64,000 bases of DNA from Gammaproteobacteria bacterium (lineage in GTDB: Bacteria; Pseudomonadota; Gammaproteobacteria; Chromatiales; Chromatiaceae). Under the pieces are notes generated by a model. That model did not search any database. It was not told the DNA's origin and saw only the letters and a program-made list of their open reading frames with translations. The position numbers were made by a program, and so were the translations under genes. Of the stretch, positions 9,320-18,920 are shown in pieces (position 1 is the stretch's first letter; each line of letters opens with the position of its first letter). The DNA is taken from contig JAJRZI010000110.1 of NCBI GenBank assembly GCA_024275295.1, positions 27,520 to 91,519 on the forward strand. The letters run 5' to 3'.

Positions 9320-9904
9320 TTATTTAATCGTCTCCTTTACCAATGATGATCCCATCTCCTGCAACGGGCCAAGTGGATTCCTTTTTAACCTGGTTTCATT
9401 CAGCATGGGATTGCCACTCCATAGCTTATAGACCACTTTGCTATCAACCAATAGAATCAAGGCACGAAAGCGCCATCCAGTCTTCTGTTCCTGACGCTTA
9501 ATCACAAAAAGATCCAACCAAAAGTTGCCTACCCGCTTTTTACGAATATCCTCTACCTCCACATTGTAGGCTTGGCAGGATTCCCGTGCCTTTATGCATA
9601 TATTGACCCCTTCATGGTAGTACTCATTCCGATCCAGCTCATAATTGAATAGCTTGCGAACATCCAAATAGCTGAGAATGGCGATATTAGGGGTATGATG
9701 AGGATCAAAACCAAGTTGTGCCAGCTCATCTGCTGTAGTCTGACTTATAATGATTTTATCAAAAGAGGCTTTGGCCTCATTAAATGATTTCCATGGGGAT
9801 TTTTTCATCTCCTTGCCGCTGGGAAGCAGACTTGAACATCCAGCAAGTGACCAGATAAAAATAAGGACAGCACTCATCCTGTACATTTTTTTATAATTTA
9901 TCAT
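9320..9904 (-). CDS. Putative outer or inner membrane lipoprotein, function unknown
   Basis: 194 residues. The N-terminus has a hydrophobic signal (residues about 9-21) ending in the lipobox LAGC, so Cys23 is the predicted lipidated residue. After cleavage the sequence continues SSLLPSGKEMKKSPW; a positively charged, soluble domain with three further cysteines follows. The motif SFDKIIISQTTADELAQLGFDPHHTPNIAILSY is reminiscent of small lipoproteins of the SmpA/OmlA type in which a TT-x-EL-xxLGFDP segment forms a small helical element, but I would not assign a function. It is divergent from the cardiolipin-synthase-like gene, with 61 bp between the starts. Confidence 0.72.
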   Translation of the reverse strand: MINYKKMYRMSAVLIFIWSLAGCSSLLPSGKEMKKSPWKSFNEAKASFDKIIISQTTADELAQLGFDPHHTPNIAILSYLDVRKLFNYELDRNEYYHEGVNICIKARESCQAYNVEVEDIRKKRVGNFWLDLFVIKRQEQKTGWRFRALILLVDSKVVYKLWSGNPMLNETRLKRNPLGPLQEMGSSLVKETIK

Positions 9905-9965
9905 GACTTAATTCTGGCATATTATTTATACAAAGATAGCCGCGCTTGAGCTTCCAGAACATCTG

Positions 9966-11168
9966 ATGACTATCACGATCAGCACAGATAGCAAAAACCG
10001 TTTTCCATGGCGGAAGGGGAACCGATATGAGCTTCTGCTGGATGGTCATCATTTTTTTCCAGAAATACTGTCCGCACTCAAATCAGCAACGCACTTTATT
10101 ATTATTGAACTCTATCTGGTGAAGTCGGGTGAGGTGGCCAACCGGTTTATATCAGCCCTGTTGCAGGCTGCTCAAAGAGATGTGCAAATATTTCTTCTGC
10201 TGGATGATTATGGCACCCAGGGACTCAAAGAGGATGACCGCAACAGGCTCAGGCATCAACAGATCCAGATTATCTATTACAATCCATTGGGTTCTCACAG
10301 CACACTGCGAAATCTCTATAAAATCCTATGGCGCAAAACAGGTTATGACCTGCATCGTGATCACCGTAAATTAATATTGATTGATGGCGCAGTTGCCTTC
10401 GTTGGTGGGCTTGGTCTTACCGATGAATTTGACCCGCTACACAAGCCTGAAAGATGCTGGCGGGAAAATGTAGTCAAAATTGAAGGCCCTGTTATCACTG
10501 ATTGGTATTGCCTGTTTAAGCAGTCATGGGACCAGTATGCGACAACACCACTCTCGCTTCCCATGCCTCACCCGCCTGTATTGCAGTGTGGAGGTTTTGC
10601 TCGCGTTGCCTACAGTCAGGGCAGGGGAGCCAACAAGATCAAGCGAGAACTGCTAAAGCGCACTACTCATGCTGAACACCGAATATGGCTCTGTACAGCC
10701 TACTTTCTACCTTCATGGCGCTTCCGGCAGAAATTGCGGAGAGCTGCACGCAAGGGCATTGATGTACGGCTGTTACTGCCAGGGCCACACACTGACCACA
10801 CCTCGGTTCGACATGCTGGGCGTCGTCACTATTACCGACTGCTCCGTAGTGGTGTGCAGATTTTTGAGTATCAACCGCGTGTTCTTCATGCCAAAACATT
10901 GGTCTGTGATAATTGGATCTCCCTAGGCTCCAATAACTTCGATCAGTGGGGACTCACCTGGAATCAGGAAGCCAATCTTGAAGTGGAGGATCAGGTGTTT
11001 ACAGAGACTATTGAGCAGATGTTCACACAGGATTTCGCCCAAAGCAGAGAGATTACATTAGCAGAGTGGCATCAGCGCACCTGGTACCAACGGTTAGCTG
11101 AACAGACCTGGGGCAAGGTTGACCAATGGGTCAATAAGATCACCAATCGCATACGCCGGTACCGCTAG
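9966..11168 (+). CDS. Phospholipase D-family phosphatidyltransferase, ClsB-like cardiolipin synthase
   Basis: Likely joins two phospholipids, or phosphatidylglycerol and another phospholipid, into cardiolipin. The 400 residues hold two HKD (HxKx4D) motifs, HRKLILID near residue 134 and HAKTLVCD near residue 308, each followed by the usual G/S-x-N segment (GGLGLTDEF and SLGSNNFD). There are no N-terminal transmembrane helices, which separates it from ClsA and fits the ClsB (YbhO) group. Spacing between the motifs, about 170 residues, is normal. It is transcribed away from the lipoprotein gene. Other PLD superfamily activities cannot be excluded without biochemical data. Confidence 0.87.
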   Translation: MTITISTDSKNRFPWRKGNRYELLLDGHHFFPEILSALKSATHFIIIELYLVKSGEVANRFISALLQAAQRDVQIFLLLDDYGTQGLKEDDRNRLRHQQIQIIYYNPLGSHSTLRNLYKILWRKTGYDLHRDHRKLILIDGAVAFVGGLGLTDEFDPLHKPERCWRENVVKIEGPVITDWYCLFKQSWDQYATTPLSLPMPHPPVLQCGGFARVAYSQGRGANKIKRELLKRTTHAEHRIWLCTAYFLPSWRFRQKLRRAARKGIDVRLLLPGPHTDHTSVRHAGRRHYYRLLRSGVQIFEYQPRVLHAKTLVCDNWISLGSNNFDQWGLTWNQEANLEVEDQVFTETIEQMFTQDFAQSREITLAEWHQRTWYQRLAEQTWGKVDQWVNKITNRIRRYR

Positions 11169-11413
11169 AGATTATCCTAGATTAATCAGTTGGGCAGCCT
11201 GTAGAGTGGTTCTGACTGTTTGGCTACCCAAACAGCGGGCACAAGTGGCGCAGCAAAAAAAGGAGCTAATGACCACACTCCTTTCGGTTGCGAATGAGTG
11301 TGACAAATAGTCGGTAGGAAACCCTTGTATTGGTTTCCAGCGGTTATAAGTCGTTGATTTTATTGGTCGGTCGATAACTGCTCCTGCGTAATCGACACTT
11401 CCAACATCCATGT

Positions 11414-11490
11414 TGGTCGGAGTGAGAGGATTCGAACCTCCGGCCCCTGCCTCCCGAAGGCAGTGCTCTACCAGGCTGAGCTACACTCCG
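11414..11490 (-). tRNA. tRNA-Pro (anticodon CGG)
   Basis: Folds as a full cloverleaf: acceptor CGGAGTG pairs with CACTCCG, D-arm with AGCTCAGCCTGGTAGAGC, anticodon stem CTGCC/GGCAG around loop TTCGGGA (anticodon CGG), T-arm GGTTCGAATCC. The discriminator base A and the CCA end are encoded (11414-11417). It begins only two bases after the ispB stop on the same strand, so it is probably processed from the ispB transcript. The 245 bases between it and the cardiolipin-synthase-like gene contain no feature I can support. Confidence 0.95.
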
Positions 11491-11492
11491 AT

Positions 11493-12461
11493 TTAGCTTG
11501 AGCGTTTGACAGATAGGTCTACCAATGAGGTTAGGGCATCCCGATAAGGGGAAGCTGGCAGAACCCCAAGTGCCGCTTTGGCTCTGTCGGCCTCGCACTC
11601 TGCAATTTTAGCCGTATACTCTATGGCATCGGTTGATTTGATGGCCTCTGTCACGGCATCTATCTGTTCCAGTCCGCCATGCTCAATAGCAGATTGGATA
11701 TTTTTTTTCTGTTCTGCGGTGCCTTTTTCCATGGCTCGAATCAGTGGCAGTGTGGGTTTACCTTCGGCCAGATCGTCGCCGACATTTTTGCCCATCTCTT
11801 CGCTGGAGGAGCTGTAGTCCATGACATCGTCAATCAGCTGAAAGGCGGTGCCGAGGTGGCGGCCATAATCGGCCATGGCAGCTTCCTCTTCAGCTGTTCC
11901 ATCGACCAGCACGGCACCCAGTTTTGCCCCGGCCTCAAAGAGGGTGGCGGTCTTACGGTAGATGACCTTCATGTACTCTTCTTCGGTCGTCTCCGGGTTG
12001 TTACAGTTGAGTAGCTGCAGCACCTCGCCCTCAGCAATCTGATTGGAGGCGTGGGAGAGGATATCCAGTACACGCATGATGCCAACATCGACCATCATCT
12101 CAAATGAGCGGGAGTAGAGGAAGTCACCCGACAGTACGCTGGCAGAGTTGCCCCAGAGTGCGTTGGCGGTATCCTTATTGCGGCGTTTGTCTGATGCGTC
12201 CACTACATCGTCATGTAGCAGCGTGGCGGTGTGGATAAATTCGACCACAGCGGCAAGATCAATGTGTTTGTCCCCTTTATAGCCGAAGGCGCGTGCGGCC
12301 AGCAGCACGATCAGGGGGCGCATGCGCTTGCCACCGCTGTAGACGATATGGGCACCGATCTGATTGATCAGTACAACGTCTGATTTCAGTCGTGTGAGAA
12401 TGACTTTGTCGACTGCAGTCAGGTCGTCTGCAATTAATTCGCGGATGGCAGCAATATCCAT
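11493..12461 (-). CDS. ispB: Octaprenyl (polyprenyl) diphosphate synthase
   Basis: Elongates farnesyl diphosphate with isopentenyl diphosphate to make the isoprenoid side chain of ubiquinone or menaquinone. 322 residues, matching E. coli IspB (323). The first Asp-rich motif LLHDDVVDASDKRR is near residue 84 and the second, QLIDDVMDY, near residue 210. The start at 12461 (MDIAAIRELIADDL) is chosen because homologues begin there; an in-frame ATG 45 bases upstream would add a non-conserved peptide. Divergent from rplU-rpmA, the standard gammaproteobacterial arrangement. The tRNA-Pro gene follows its stop immediately. Confidence 0.95.
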   Translation of the reverse strand: MDIAAIRELIADDLTAVDKVILTRLKSDVVLINQIGAHIVYSGGKRMRPLIVLLAARAFGYKGDKHIDLAAVVEFIHTATLLHDDVVDASDKRRNKDTANALWGNSASVLSGDFLYSRSFEMMVDVGIMRVLDILSHASNQIAEGEVLQLLNCNNPETTEEEYMKVIYRKTATLFEAGAKLGAVLVDGTAEEEAAMADYGRHLGTAFQLIDDVMDYSSSSEEMGKNVGDDLAEGKPTLPLIRAMEKGTAEQKKNIQSAIEHGGLEQIDAVTEAIKSTDAIEYTAKIAECEADRAKAALGVLPASPYRDALTSLVDLSVKRSS

Positions 12462-12573
12462 GGAGGCTCTGTATCTAAGGTTAATGAAGTAAAAATGCAC
12501 TCGCATGCTAGGAGTGCGCTATTGCTGTGTCAAGTATGAATGTAACAAGAGCATATTAAGGCATGGATTTTGA

Positions 12574-12602
12574 TTGACCTGGCCGCAAGGGGTATGTAAA
12601 AT
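12574..12602 (+). promoter_or_regulatory. Sigma-70 promoter for rplU-rpmA
   Basis: TTGACC at 12574-12579, a 17-base spacer, then TAAAAT at 12597-12602, in the divergent region between ispB and rplU. Good match to both consensus boxes at ideal spacing; position 66 bp before the rplU start is reasonable. Confidence 0.65.
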
Positions 12603-12667
12603 CCCGCCTCTTTCGTCGGCTACTTTCATTTTGAGCCGGCACAATAGATTTTCTACGGAGATTGGGT

Positions 12668-12982
12668 ATGTATGCCGTAATTCAAACCGGTGGCAAGCAG
12701 TACCGGGTTTCCCAAGGCGATACCGTTAAGGTTGAGAAGCTTGGGGCCGATGAGGGCGCCAGCGTGGAGCTGGACAAGGTGCTGATGCTTGCCGACGGTG
12801 AAGAGGTAACGATTGGGACGCCTTACGTGGAGGGTGGCAAGGTAACGGCTACCGTTAAATCCCACGGTCGGGGTAAAAAAGTAAAGATCATCAAGTTTCG
12901 TCGACGCAAGCACCACATGAAGCGTCAGGGTCACCGTCAATGGTACACCGAGCTTGAGATTACCGGAATCAGTGCAAGCTAA
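12668..12982 (+). CDS. rplU: 50S ribosomal protein L21
   Basis: Structural protein of the large ribosomal subunit that binds 23S rRNA. 104 residues, the usual size, beginning [14 protein letters not shown] and containing the C-terminal signature [16 protein letters not shown]. The ATG at 12668 is chosen over an upstream TTG because L21 proteins begin with MYAVI and ACGGAG lies just upstream. Followed after 11 bp by rpmA, the universal pairing. Confidence 0.97.
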   Translation: MYAVIQTGGKQYRVSQGDTVKVEKLGADEGASVELDKVLMLADGEEVTIGTPYVEGGKVTATVKSHGRGKKVKIIKFRRRKHHMKRQGHRQWYTELEITGISAS

Positions 12983-12993
12983 GGGGTTATACC

Positions 12994-13251
12994 ATGGCAC
13001 ATAAGAAAGCAGGCGGTAGTACACGTAACGGCCGCGATTCAGAGTCAAAACGCCTTGGCGTAAAGGTTTATGGCGGCGAGAGCATCAAAGCCGGCGCCAT
13101 TATCATTCGGCAGCGCGGCACCCGATTTCACTACGGTGAGAATGTAGGTATCGGAAAGGATCACACACTGTTTGCCAAGGCAGACGGAAAGGTGCTGTTT
13201 CAGGTCAAAGGCCCTAACAACCGCAAGTACGTCAGTGTAGTCACTGATTGA
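12994..13251 (+). CDS. rpmA: 50S ribosomal protein L27
   Basis: Large-subunit protein whose N-terminus reaches the peptidyl transferase centre. 85 residues starting [19 protein letters not shown], with the conserved [20 protein letters not shown] segment. No extra N-terminal prepeptide of the Firmicutes type. Second gene of the rplU operon, followed by a terminator before obg. Confidence 0.97.
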   Translation: MAHKKAGGSTRNGRDSESKRLGVKVYGGESIKAGAIIIRQRGTRFHYGENVGIGKDHTLFAKADGKVLFQVKGPNNRKYVSVVTD

Positions 13252-13278
13252 TCAGGCTTCCGGTTTTTAGGATCAAAG

Positions 13279-13309
13279 AAAGCCTCGTCAATCGACGGGG
13301 CTTTTTTTA
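13279..13309 (+). terminator. Rho-independent terminator after rpmA
   Basis: Stem AGCCTCGTC / GACGGGGCT with an AATC loop, followed by seven T residues. It separates the ribosomal protein operon from obg. Confidence 0.8.
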
Positions 13310-13393
13310 TTCGGCGCTTCCCTGCGCCTCTCCCCTTTGGGGCTGACGTGAAAATCTGTTCCGGACAGATTATTATTCCCAATTCACTACTAG

Positions 13394-14473
<1,080 letters not shown>

Positions 14474-14502
14474 AGATGCTTTAGAGTAGATGGTGTATTG
14501 AG

Positions 14503-15627
14503 ATGACCTCCCGAGAGCAAATTCCCTCGAATAGACGATGGGTCGTCAAGATCGGCAGCGCGCTGTTGACTGGCGATGGTAAGGGGTTGGATCGACAGGC
14601 GCTGGCATCCTGGGTTGAGCAGATGGCTGACTGGGTTGCACAAGGGCGCGAGCTGGTTCTGGTCTCATCCGGTGCGGTGGCAGAGGGTATGAGTCGCATG
14701 GGGTGGAGTCAGCGGCCAGACACTATTCATGGCCTGCAAGCGGCAGCGGCAATTGGCCAAATGGGGCTGGTGCAGGCCTATGAAACCTGTTTTCAAAAAC
14801 ATGGATTGCACACGGCGCAGGTGTTGTTGACGCATGATGATCTTACCAATCGACGGCGCTACCTCAATGCGCGCAGTACCCTTCGGGCATTGCTGGAGCT
14901 TGGCGTGGTTCCTGTGGTGAATGAGAATGATACGGTGGCCAATGATGAGCTGCGCTTTGGCGATAATGACACCCTGGCAGCGATGGTGGCCAATCTGATT
15001 GAAGCCGATCTGCTGTTGCTGCTGACTGATCAAGAGGGGCTCTTTGATAGTGATCCTCGTTCCAATCCAGATGCAAAGTTGATCAGCGAGAGTCAAGTGG
15101 ATAACCCGGAGCTGGATAAGTTTGCCGGTGGCTCCTGCACCGGGCTGGGTCGAGGTGGCATGGTGACCAAGCTGCGTGCGGCGCGGTTGGCTGCCCGCTC
15201 TGGCACGGCAACTATTATTGCTCCGGGTGCGGGTGAACGTGTCTTGACCCGTATTGCAGCGGGTGAAGATATGGGCACACTCTTGGTGTCAAATCAGGAG
15301 CCAGAGGCGGCGAGAAAACGCTGGCTGGCGGGTCATCTGCAGGTGCGGGGCAGGTTGACCCTGGATGCCGGGGCGGTAAAGGTGCTGCGTAGCTCTGGTC
15401 GAAGCCTGCTGGCTGTTGGTGTCAAAGCGGTTGATGGCGGCTTTGTTCGGGGTGAGGTGGTCTCTTGTGTAGATGAGCAGGGTAGGGAGGTGGCGCGTGG
15501 GTTGGTAAACTATAACGCCCAAGAGGCCCGGCGCATTATGGGGCAGTCCAGTAGCGCTATCCAGGAGATATTAGGCTATGTGGATGAAGATGAGTTGATC
15601 AACCGGGATAACCTGGTTCTGGTCTGA
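14503..15627 (+). CDS. proB: Glutamate 5-kinase
   Basis: First step of proline synthesis: phosphorylates glutamate to glutamyl-5-phosphate. 374 residues: amino-acid kinase domain (about 1-260) with VKIGSALLT at the start, [11 protein letters not shown] near 52, and [22 protein letters not shown] near 141, then a C-terminal PUA domain (about 285-365). The family is feedback-inhibited by proline through the kinase domain. proA is not adjacent. The obg-proB order is common in gammaproteobacteria. It is followed by a perfect terminator. Confidence 0.95.
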   Translation: MTSREQIPSNRRWVVKIGSALLTGDGKGLDRQALASWVEQMADWVAQGRELVLVSSGAVAEGMSRMGWSQRPDTIHGLQAAAAIGQMGLVQAYETCFQKHGLHTAQVLLTHDDLTNRRRYLNARSTLRALLELGVVPVVNENDTVANDELRFGDNDTLAAMVANLIEADLLLLLTDQEGLFDSDPRSNPDAKLISESQVDNPELDKFAGGSCTGLGRGGMVTKLRAARLAARSGTATIIAPGAGERVLTRIAAGEDMGTLLVSNQEPEAARKRWLAGHLQVRGRLTLDAGAVKVLRSSGRSLLAVGVKAVDGGFVRGEVVSCVDEQGREVARGLVNYNAQEARRIMGQSSSAIQEILGYVDEDELINRDNLVLV

Positions 15628-15646
15628 GCCTGGAATTGCAGGCAAT

Positions 15647-15672
15647 AAAAAACCGGCAGCTGCCGGTTTTTT
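15647..15672. terminator. Bidirectional terminator between proB and rpsT
   Basis: A 26-base perfect palindrome, AAAAAACCGGCAG and its complement, with A and T tracts on both sides. It serves the converging proB and rpsT genes. Confidence 0.85.
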
Positions 15673-15694
15673 AAATGCTGCTTAGTGTACGTGC

Positions 15695-15955
15695 TTACAG
15701 AGCTTTGACCCGTATATTCAAGCGACTCTTAAAGCGTGCAGCCTTATTCTTGTGGATCAGGCCATTGTTGGCTGAGCGATCAATCACAGGAACAGCCTCG
15801 TTGTAGGCTGCCTGCGCGTCCTCTTTGTTGCCGGATTCGACAGCGGCGAGAACTCTCTTGATGTAGGTGCGCATCATGCTGCGACGGCCTGCGTTATGTT
15901 GACGGTGCGTTTCCGCCTGACGGGCGCGCTTGCGTGCTTGTGCTGTATTAGCCAA
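15695..15955 (-). CDS. rpsT: 30S ribosomal protein S20, TTG start
   Basis: Small-subunit protein that binds 16S rRNA helix 44 and the 5' domain. 86 residues, basic, beginning (M)[14 protein letters not shown] and ending [10 protein letters not shown]. The only start that gives the conserved N-terminus is the TTG at 15953-15955; E. coli rpsT also starts with UUG, where the weak start is part of autoregulation, so the same control is likely here. An upstream in-frame start would add about 49 non-conserved residues. Confidence 0.95.
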   Translation of the reverse strand: MANTAQARKRARQAETHRQHNAGRRSMMRTYIKRVLAAVESGNKEDAQAAYNEAVPVIDRSANNGLIHKNKAARFKSRLNIRVKAL

Positions 15956-16147
15956 CTTCGGTCTCCTAGAAATATGCCGAGGTGAAAGGCCGGGTATTTT
16001 GCTGAAACCCACGCTGTTTGTCAAATAAATATTGGTGTTGCTATTTGAGCGGTTCAGGGGGTGAAATCGGACAATGATTTCATCACTTAATGGTTCGAGC
16101 ACCGTATAATCGGGTTCTCTTTTTCTATCGTTATTGAGGGAAGACTA

Positions 16148-17680
16148 CTGGCCTCACTGATCAAGTCAATCGCAACCGTTGGCAGCAATACCCTGCTGTC
16201 ACGTATTCTGGGGCTGGTGCGCGATCTGGTGTTTGCGCATATCTTTGGCGCCAGTGCCAGTACGGATGCCTTCTTTGTCGCTTTCAAGATTCCCAACTTT
16301 ATGCGACGCCTGTTTGCGGAGGGGGCATTCTCTGTCGCCTTTGTGCCGGTGTTGTCGGAGTACCGGGCAAAGCGCAGCTTTGAGGAACTGAAGGCCTTTG
16401 TGGATCGGATGGCAGGCACTCTGGGGGCTGGCTTGCTCGGTGTGACACTGCTGGGGGTGGTTGGTGCGCCGGTGTTGGTCACTATTTTTGCCCCGGGTTT
16501 TGTCGCCAAGGGGGAGGCGTTTGACCTGGCGGTCGATATGTTACGGCTGACCTTTCCCTATCTTTTCTTCATCTCACTGGTGGCCTTTGCGGGCGGCATC
16601 CTCAATGCCCATAACCGCTTTGGTGTGCCTGCTTTTACCCCGGTGTTGCTGAATATCTCGATGATCAGTTGCGCCCTGTGGCTCTCCCCACAGATGGACA
16701 CCCCCATCATGGCGCTGGCCTGGGGTGTGTTGATTGCGGGTGCTATCCAGTTTGTCTTCCAGATACCGTTTCTAAATAAATTGCGTCTACTGCCCAGGCC
16801 GCAGATTGCACCCAGCGATGAGGGGGTGCGTCGGGTGGGGAAATTGATGGTGCCAGCCCTGTTTGGTGTCTCGGTTGGGCAGATCAATCTGTTGCTGGAT
16901 ACGTTGATTGCTTCGCTGTTGACTGCAGGTAGCATCTCCTGGCTCTACTACTCTGACCGGCTGATGGAATTCCCGCTGGGTATTCTGGGTGTGGCCCTGG
17001 GGACAGTGATTCTGCCCAGTCTGTCGCGCAAGCATGCGCAGGACTCCCCGGAGGATTTTTCCAAAACCATTGATTGGGCGCTCCGTTGGGTGTTGCTGTT
17101 GGGGCTGCCTGCCGGGGTGGGGCTATTGGTATTGGCTGGCCCGATGAATGCAACGCTTTGGTATTCACAGGCATTCACTGCTCATGATGTGGAGATGGCC
17201 ACCCGCAGCCTGATGGCCTACTCGCTGGGGCTGATCGGCTTTATTCTGGTCAAGGTGCTGGCTCCCGGATTTTATGCCCGGCAGGATACCAAAACTCCGG
17301 TGCGGATTGCGATCATTGCCATGGTCTCCAATATGGCGCTGAATATCATGCTGGTGTTCCCGCTGGCGCATGCTGGATTGGCGCTGGCGACAACGCTCTC
17401 TGCCTATCTCAACGCCTTTCTGCTGTTCCGTGCGCTACGAAAAGAGGAGATCTATCGGCCGGCTCAGGGTTGGCTGATGCTGATTCTGCGAGGGGTATCG
17501 GGTTGTGCAGTGATGGCCGGAGTGCTGCTCTGGGGGACAGGTGATATCGAGCTGTGGCTATCCCTGACAACAGGGGAGAGGGTTTTACGACTTGCTTCCT
17601 GGATTGGTATAGGCGGTGCGGCCTATTTTGCGGTGCTGTTTCTGCTGGGTATTCGTCCACGGCATTTTCGTAGCGCGTAG
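16148..17680 (+). CDS. murJ: Lipid II flippase MurJ (MviN), apparent CTG start
   Basis: Moves undecaprenyl-linked peptidoglycan precursor across the inner membrane. About 510 residues with 14 predicted helices of the MOP superfamily; the conserved TLLSRILGLVRDLVFAHIFGAS lies at residues 15-36. No ATG, GTG or TTG precedes this segment in frame, and the next usable start (GTG 16217) would remove the first helix. A GAGGG ribosome site at 16136-16140 stands 7 bases before CTG at 16148, which gives MASLIKSIATVGSNT as in homologues, so CTG is used here as start or is a changed ATG. Its neighbour rpsT (divergent) is conserved. Confidence 0.85.
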   Translation: MASLIKSIATVGSNTLLSRILGLVRDLVFAHIFGASASTDAFFVAFKIPNFMRRLFAEGAFSVAFVPVLSEYRAKRSFEELKAFVDRMAGTLGAGLLGVTLLGVVGAPVLVTIFAPGFVAKGEAFDLAVDMLRLTFPYLFFISLVAFAGGILNAHNRFGVPAFTPVLLNISMISCALWLSPQMDTPIMALAWGVLIAGAIQFVFQIPFLNKLRLLPRPQIAPSDEGVRRVGKLMVPALFGVSVGQINLLLDTLIASLLTAGSISWLYYSDRLMEFPLGILGVALGTVILPSLSRKHAQDSPEDFSKTIDWALRWVLLLGLPAGVGLLVLAGPMNATLWYSQAFTAHDVEMATRSLMAYSLGLIGFILVKVLAPGFYARQDTKTPVRIAIIAMVSNMALNIMLVFPLAHAGLALATTLSAYLNAFLLFRALRKEEIYRPAQGWLMLILRGVSGCAVMAGVLLWGTGDIELWLSLTTGERVLRLASWIGIGGAAYFAVLFLLGIRPRHFRSA

Positions 17681-17752
17681 TGAAGGATCTGAGTGAGCTG
17701 GATTTTGAGTTATGATGCCTGAAATCTTTTTTAATGAAAAAATCCGGATAAA

Positions 17753-18769
17753 ATGCTGCCTTATCAAAATCATCCTGTAATCGACCAAACTATCCCTGAG
17801 CATCTGGGCATTCTGCTGGTTAATCTGGGCACGCCCGATTCGCCCACAGAGGAGGATGTGCGCCGCTATCTGGCCGAGTTTCTGAGTGACCCCCGCGTGG
17901 TTGAGACCCCCCGCTGGCTGTGGTGGTTTATCCTGAACGGCATTATTTTGCGTACGCGACCCAAGCGTTCAGCTGAGGCCTATGCCTCGGTCTGGACGGA
18001 TGAGGGGTCGCCGTTGATGCGGGTCTCGCAACATCAGGCAGAGGCGCTGCAGCAGCAGCTGGATGGCTGTATGGATCTGCCGGTCAAGGTGGCGCTGGCG
18101 ATGCGTTATGGCAATCCATCCATTGCAGCCGGGTTGAATCAACTGCGTCAGGCTAATGCCAACCGGGTGCTGGTATTGCCGCTCTATCCGCAGTACTCCG
18201 CTGCAACGACAGCTTCGATCTTTGATGCGGTGACTGCTGAGCTGCAGCATTGGCGGCGTATTCCAGAGCTAAGGTTTATCAACCGCTACCAGGATCACCC
18301 GACCTATATTCGTGCCTTGGCCGATTCAGTACTTGCGGCCTGGGAGCATGAAGAGCAGCCTGAACGGCTGCTGATGTCATTCCACGGTATTCCTCAGGAC
18401 TATGCCGATGGCGGTGATCCCTATCCAGAGGAGTGCCGCACCACGGCCTCTCTATTGGCGGCAGAGTTGGGTCTGGCAGATGATCGTTGGGCCATCAGCT
18501 TTCAATCCCGCATGGGGCGCAAGGCGTGGATAAAGCCCTATACCGACAAGACGCTAAAAGCGTGGGGAAAGGAGGGAGTGAAGCGTGTGCATGTCATCTG
18601 CCCTGGCTTTGCTGCGGATTGTCTGGAGACGTTGGAGGAGATTGCGGTTGAGAATCGTGACTATTTTATCAAGGCTGGAGGGCAGTCGTATCACTATATC
18701 CCTGCACTCAATGAATCGGCGGGTCATATCAAGGTTATGACTGAGCTGGTACAGCAGCATGCCTGGTGA
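17753..18769 (+). CDS. hemH: Ferrochelatase
   Basis: Inserts ferrous iron into protoporphyrin IX, the last step of haem synthesis. 338 residues. Starts with HLGILLVNLGTPDSPTEEDV; the catalytic histidine is in LLMSFHGIPQDYADGGDPY near residue 208, and the metal-path glutamate in CPGFAADCLETLEEI near residue 287. Family length in gammaproteobacteria is 320-370. The ATG at 17753 lies 70 bp behind murJ. A hairpin terminator follows at 18849. Confidence 0.95.
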   Translation: MLPYQNHPVIDQTIPEHLGILLVNLGTPDSPTEEDVRRYLAEFLSDPRVVETPRWLWWFILNGIILRTRPKRSAEAYASVWTDEGSPLMRVSQHQAEALQQQLDGCMDLPVKVALAMRYGNPSIAAGLNQLRQANANRVLVLPLYPQYSAATTASIFDAVTAELQHWRRIPELRFINRYQDHPTYIRALADSVLAAWEHEEQPERLLMSFHGIPQDYADGGDPYPEECRTTASLLAAELGLADDRWAISFQSRMGRKAWIKPYTDKTLKAWGKEGVKRVHVICPGFAADCLETLEEIAVENRDYFIKAGGQSYHYIPALNESAGHIKVMTELVQQHAW

Positions 18770-18848
18770 AAAATACAGCTCAGGAGTGTGCATGAAATAA
18801 CCAGGAAAACCGGAATTATCACGCTATACTTGATGAGAACTGAAGGGA

Positions 18849-18873
18849 AGCACCAAATGAGGTGCTGTCTTTT
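18849..18873 (+). terminator. Terminator after hemH
   Basis: Stem AGCACC / GGTGCT with a six-base loop followed by GTCTTTTTATTT. The stem is short but the T tract is clear. Confidence 0.6.
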
Positions 18874-18920
18874 TATTTAGTAAGGGATGGTCATATTTAC
18901 CGCTACTAAAGGATTTATCA

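Noticed and set aside
11119..11310. Small rightward reading frame overlapping the end of the PLD gene
   Set aside because: No ribosome site and no conservation that I can recognise; it starts inside the upstream gene in another frame.
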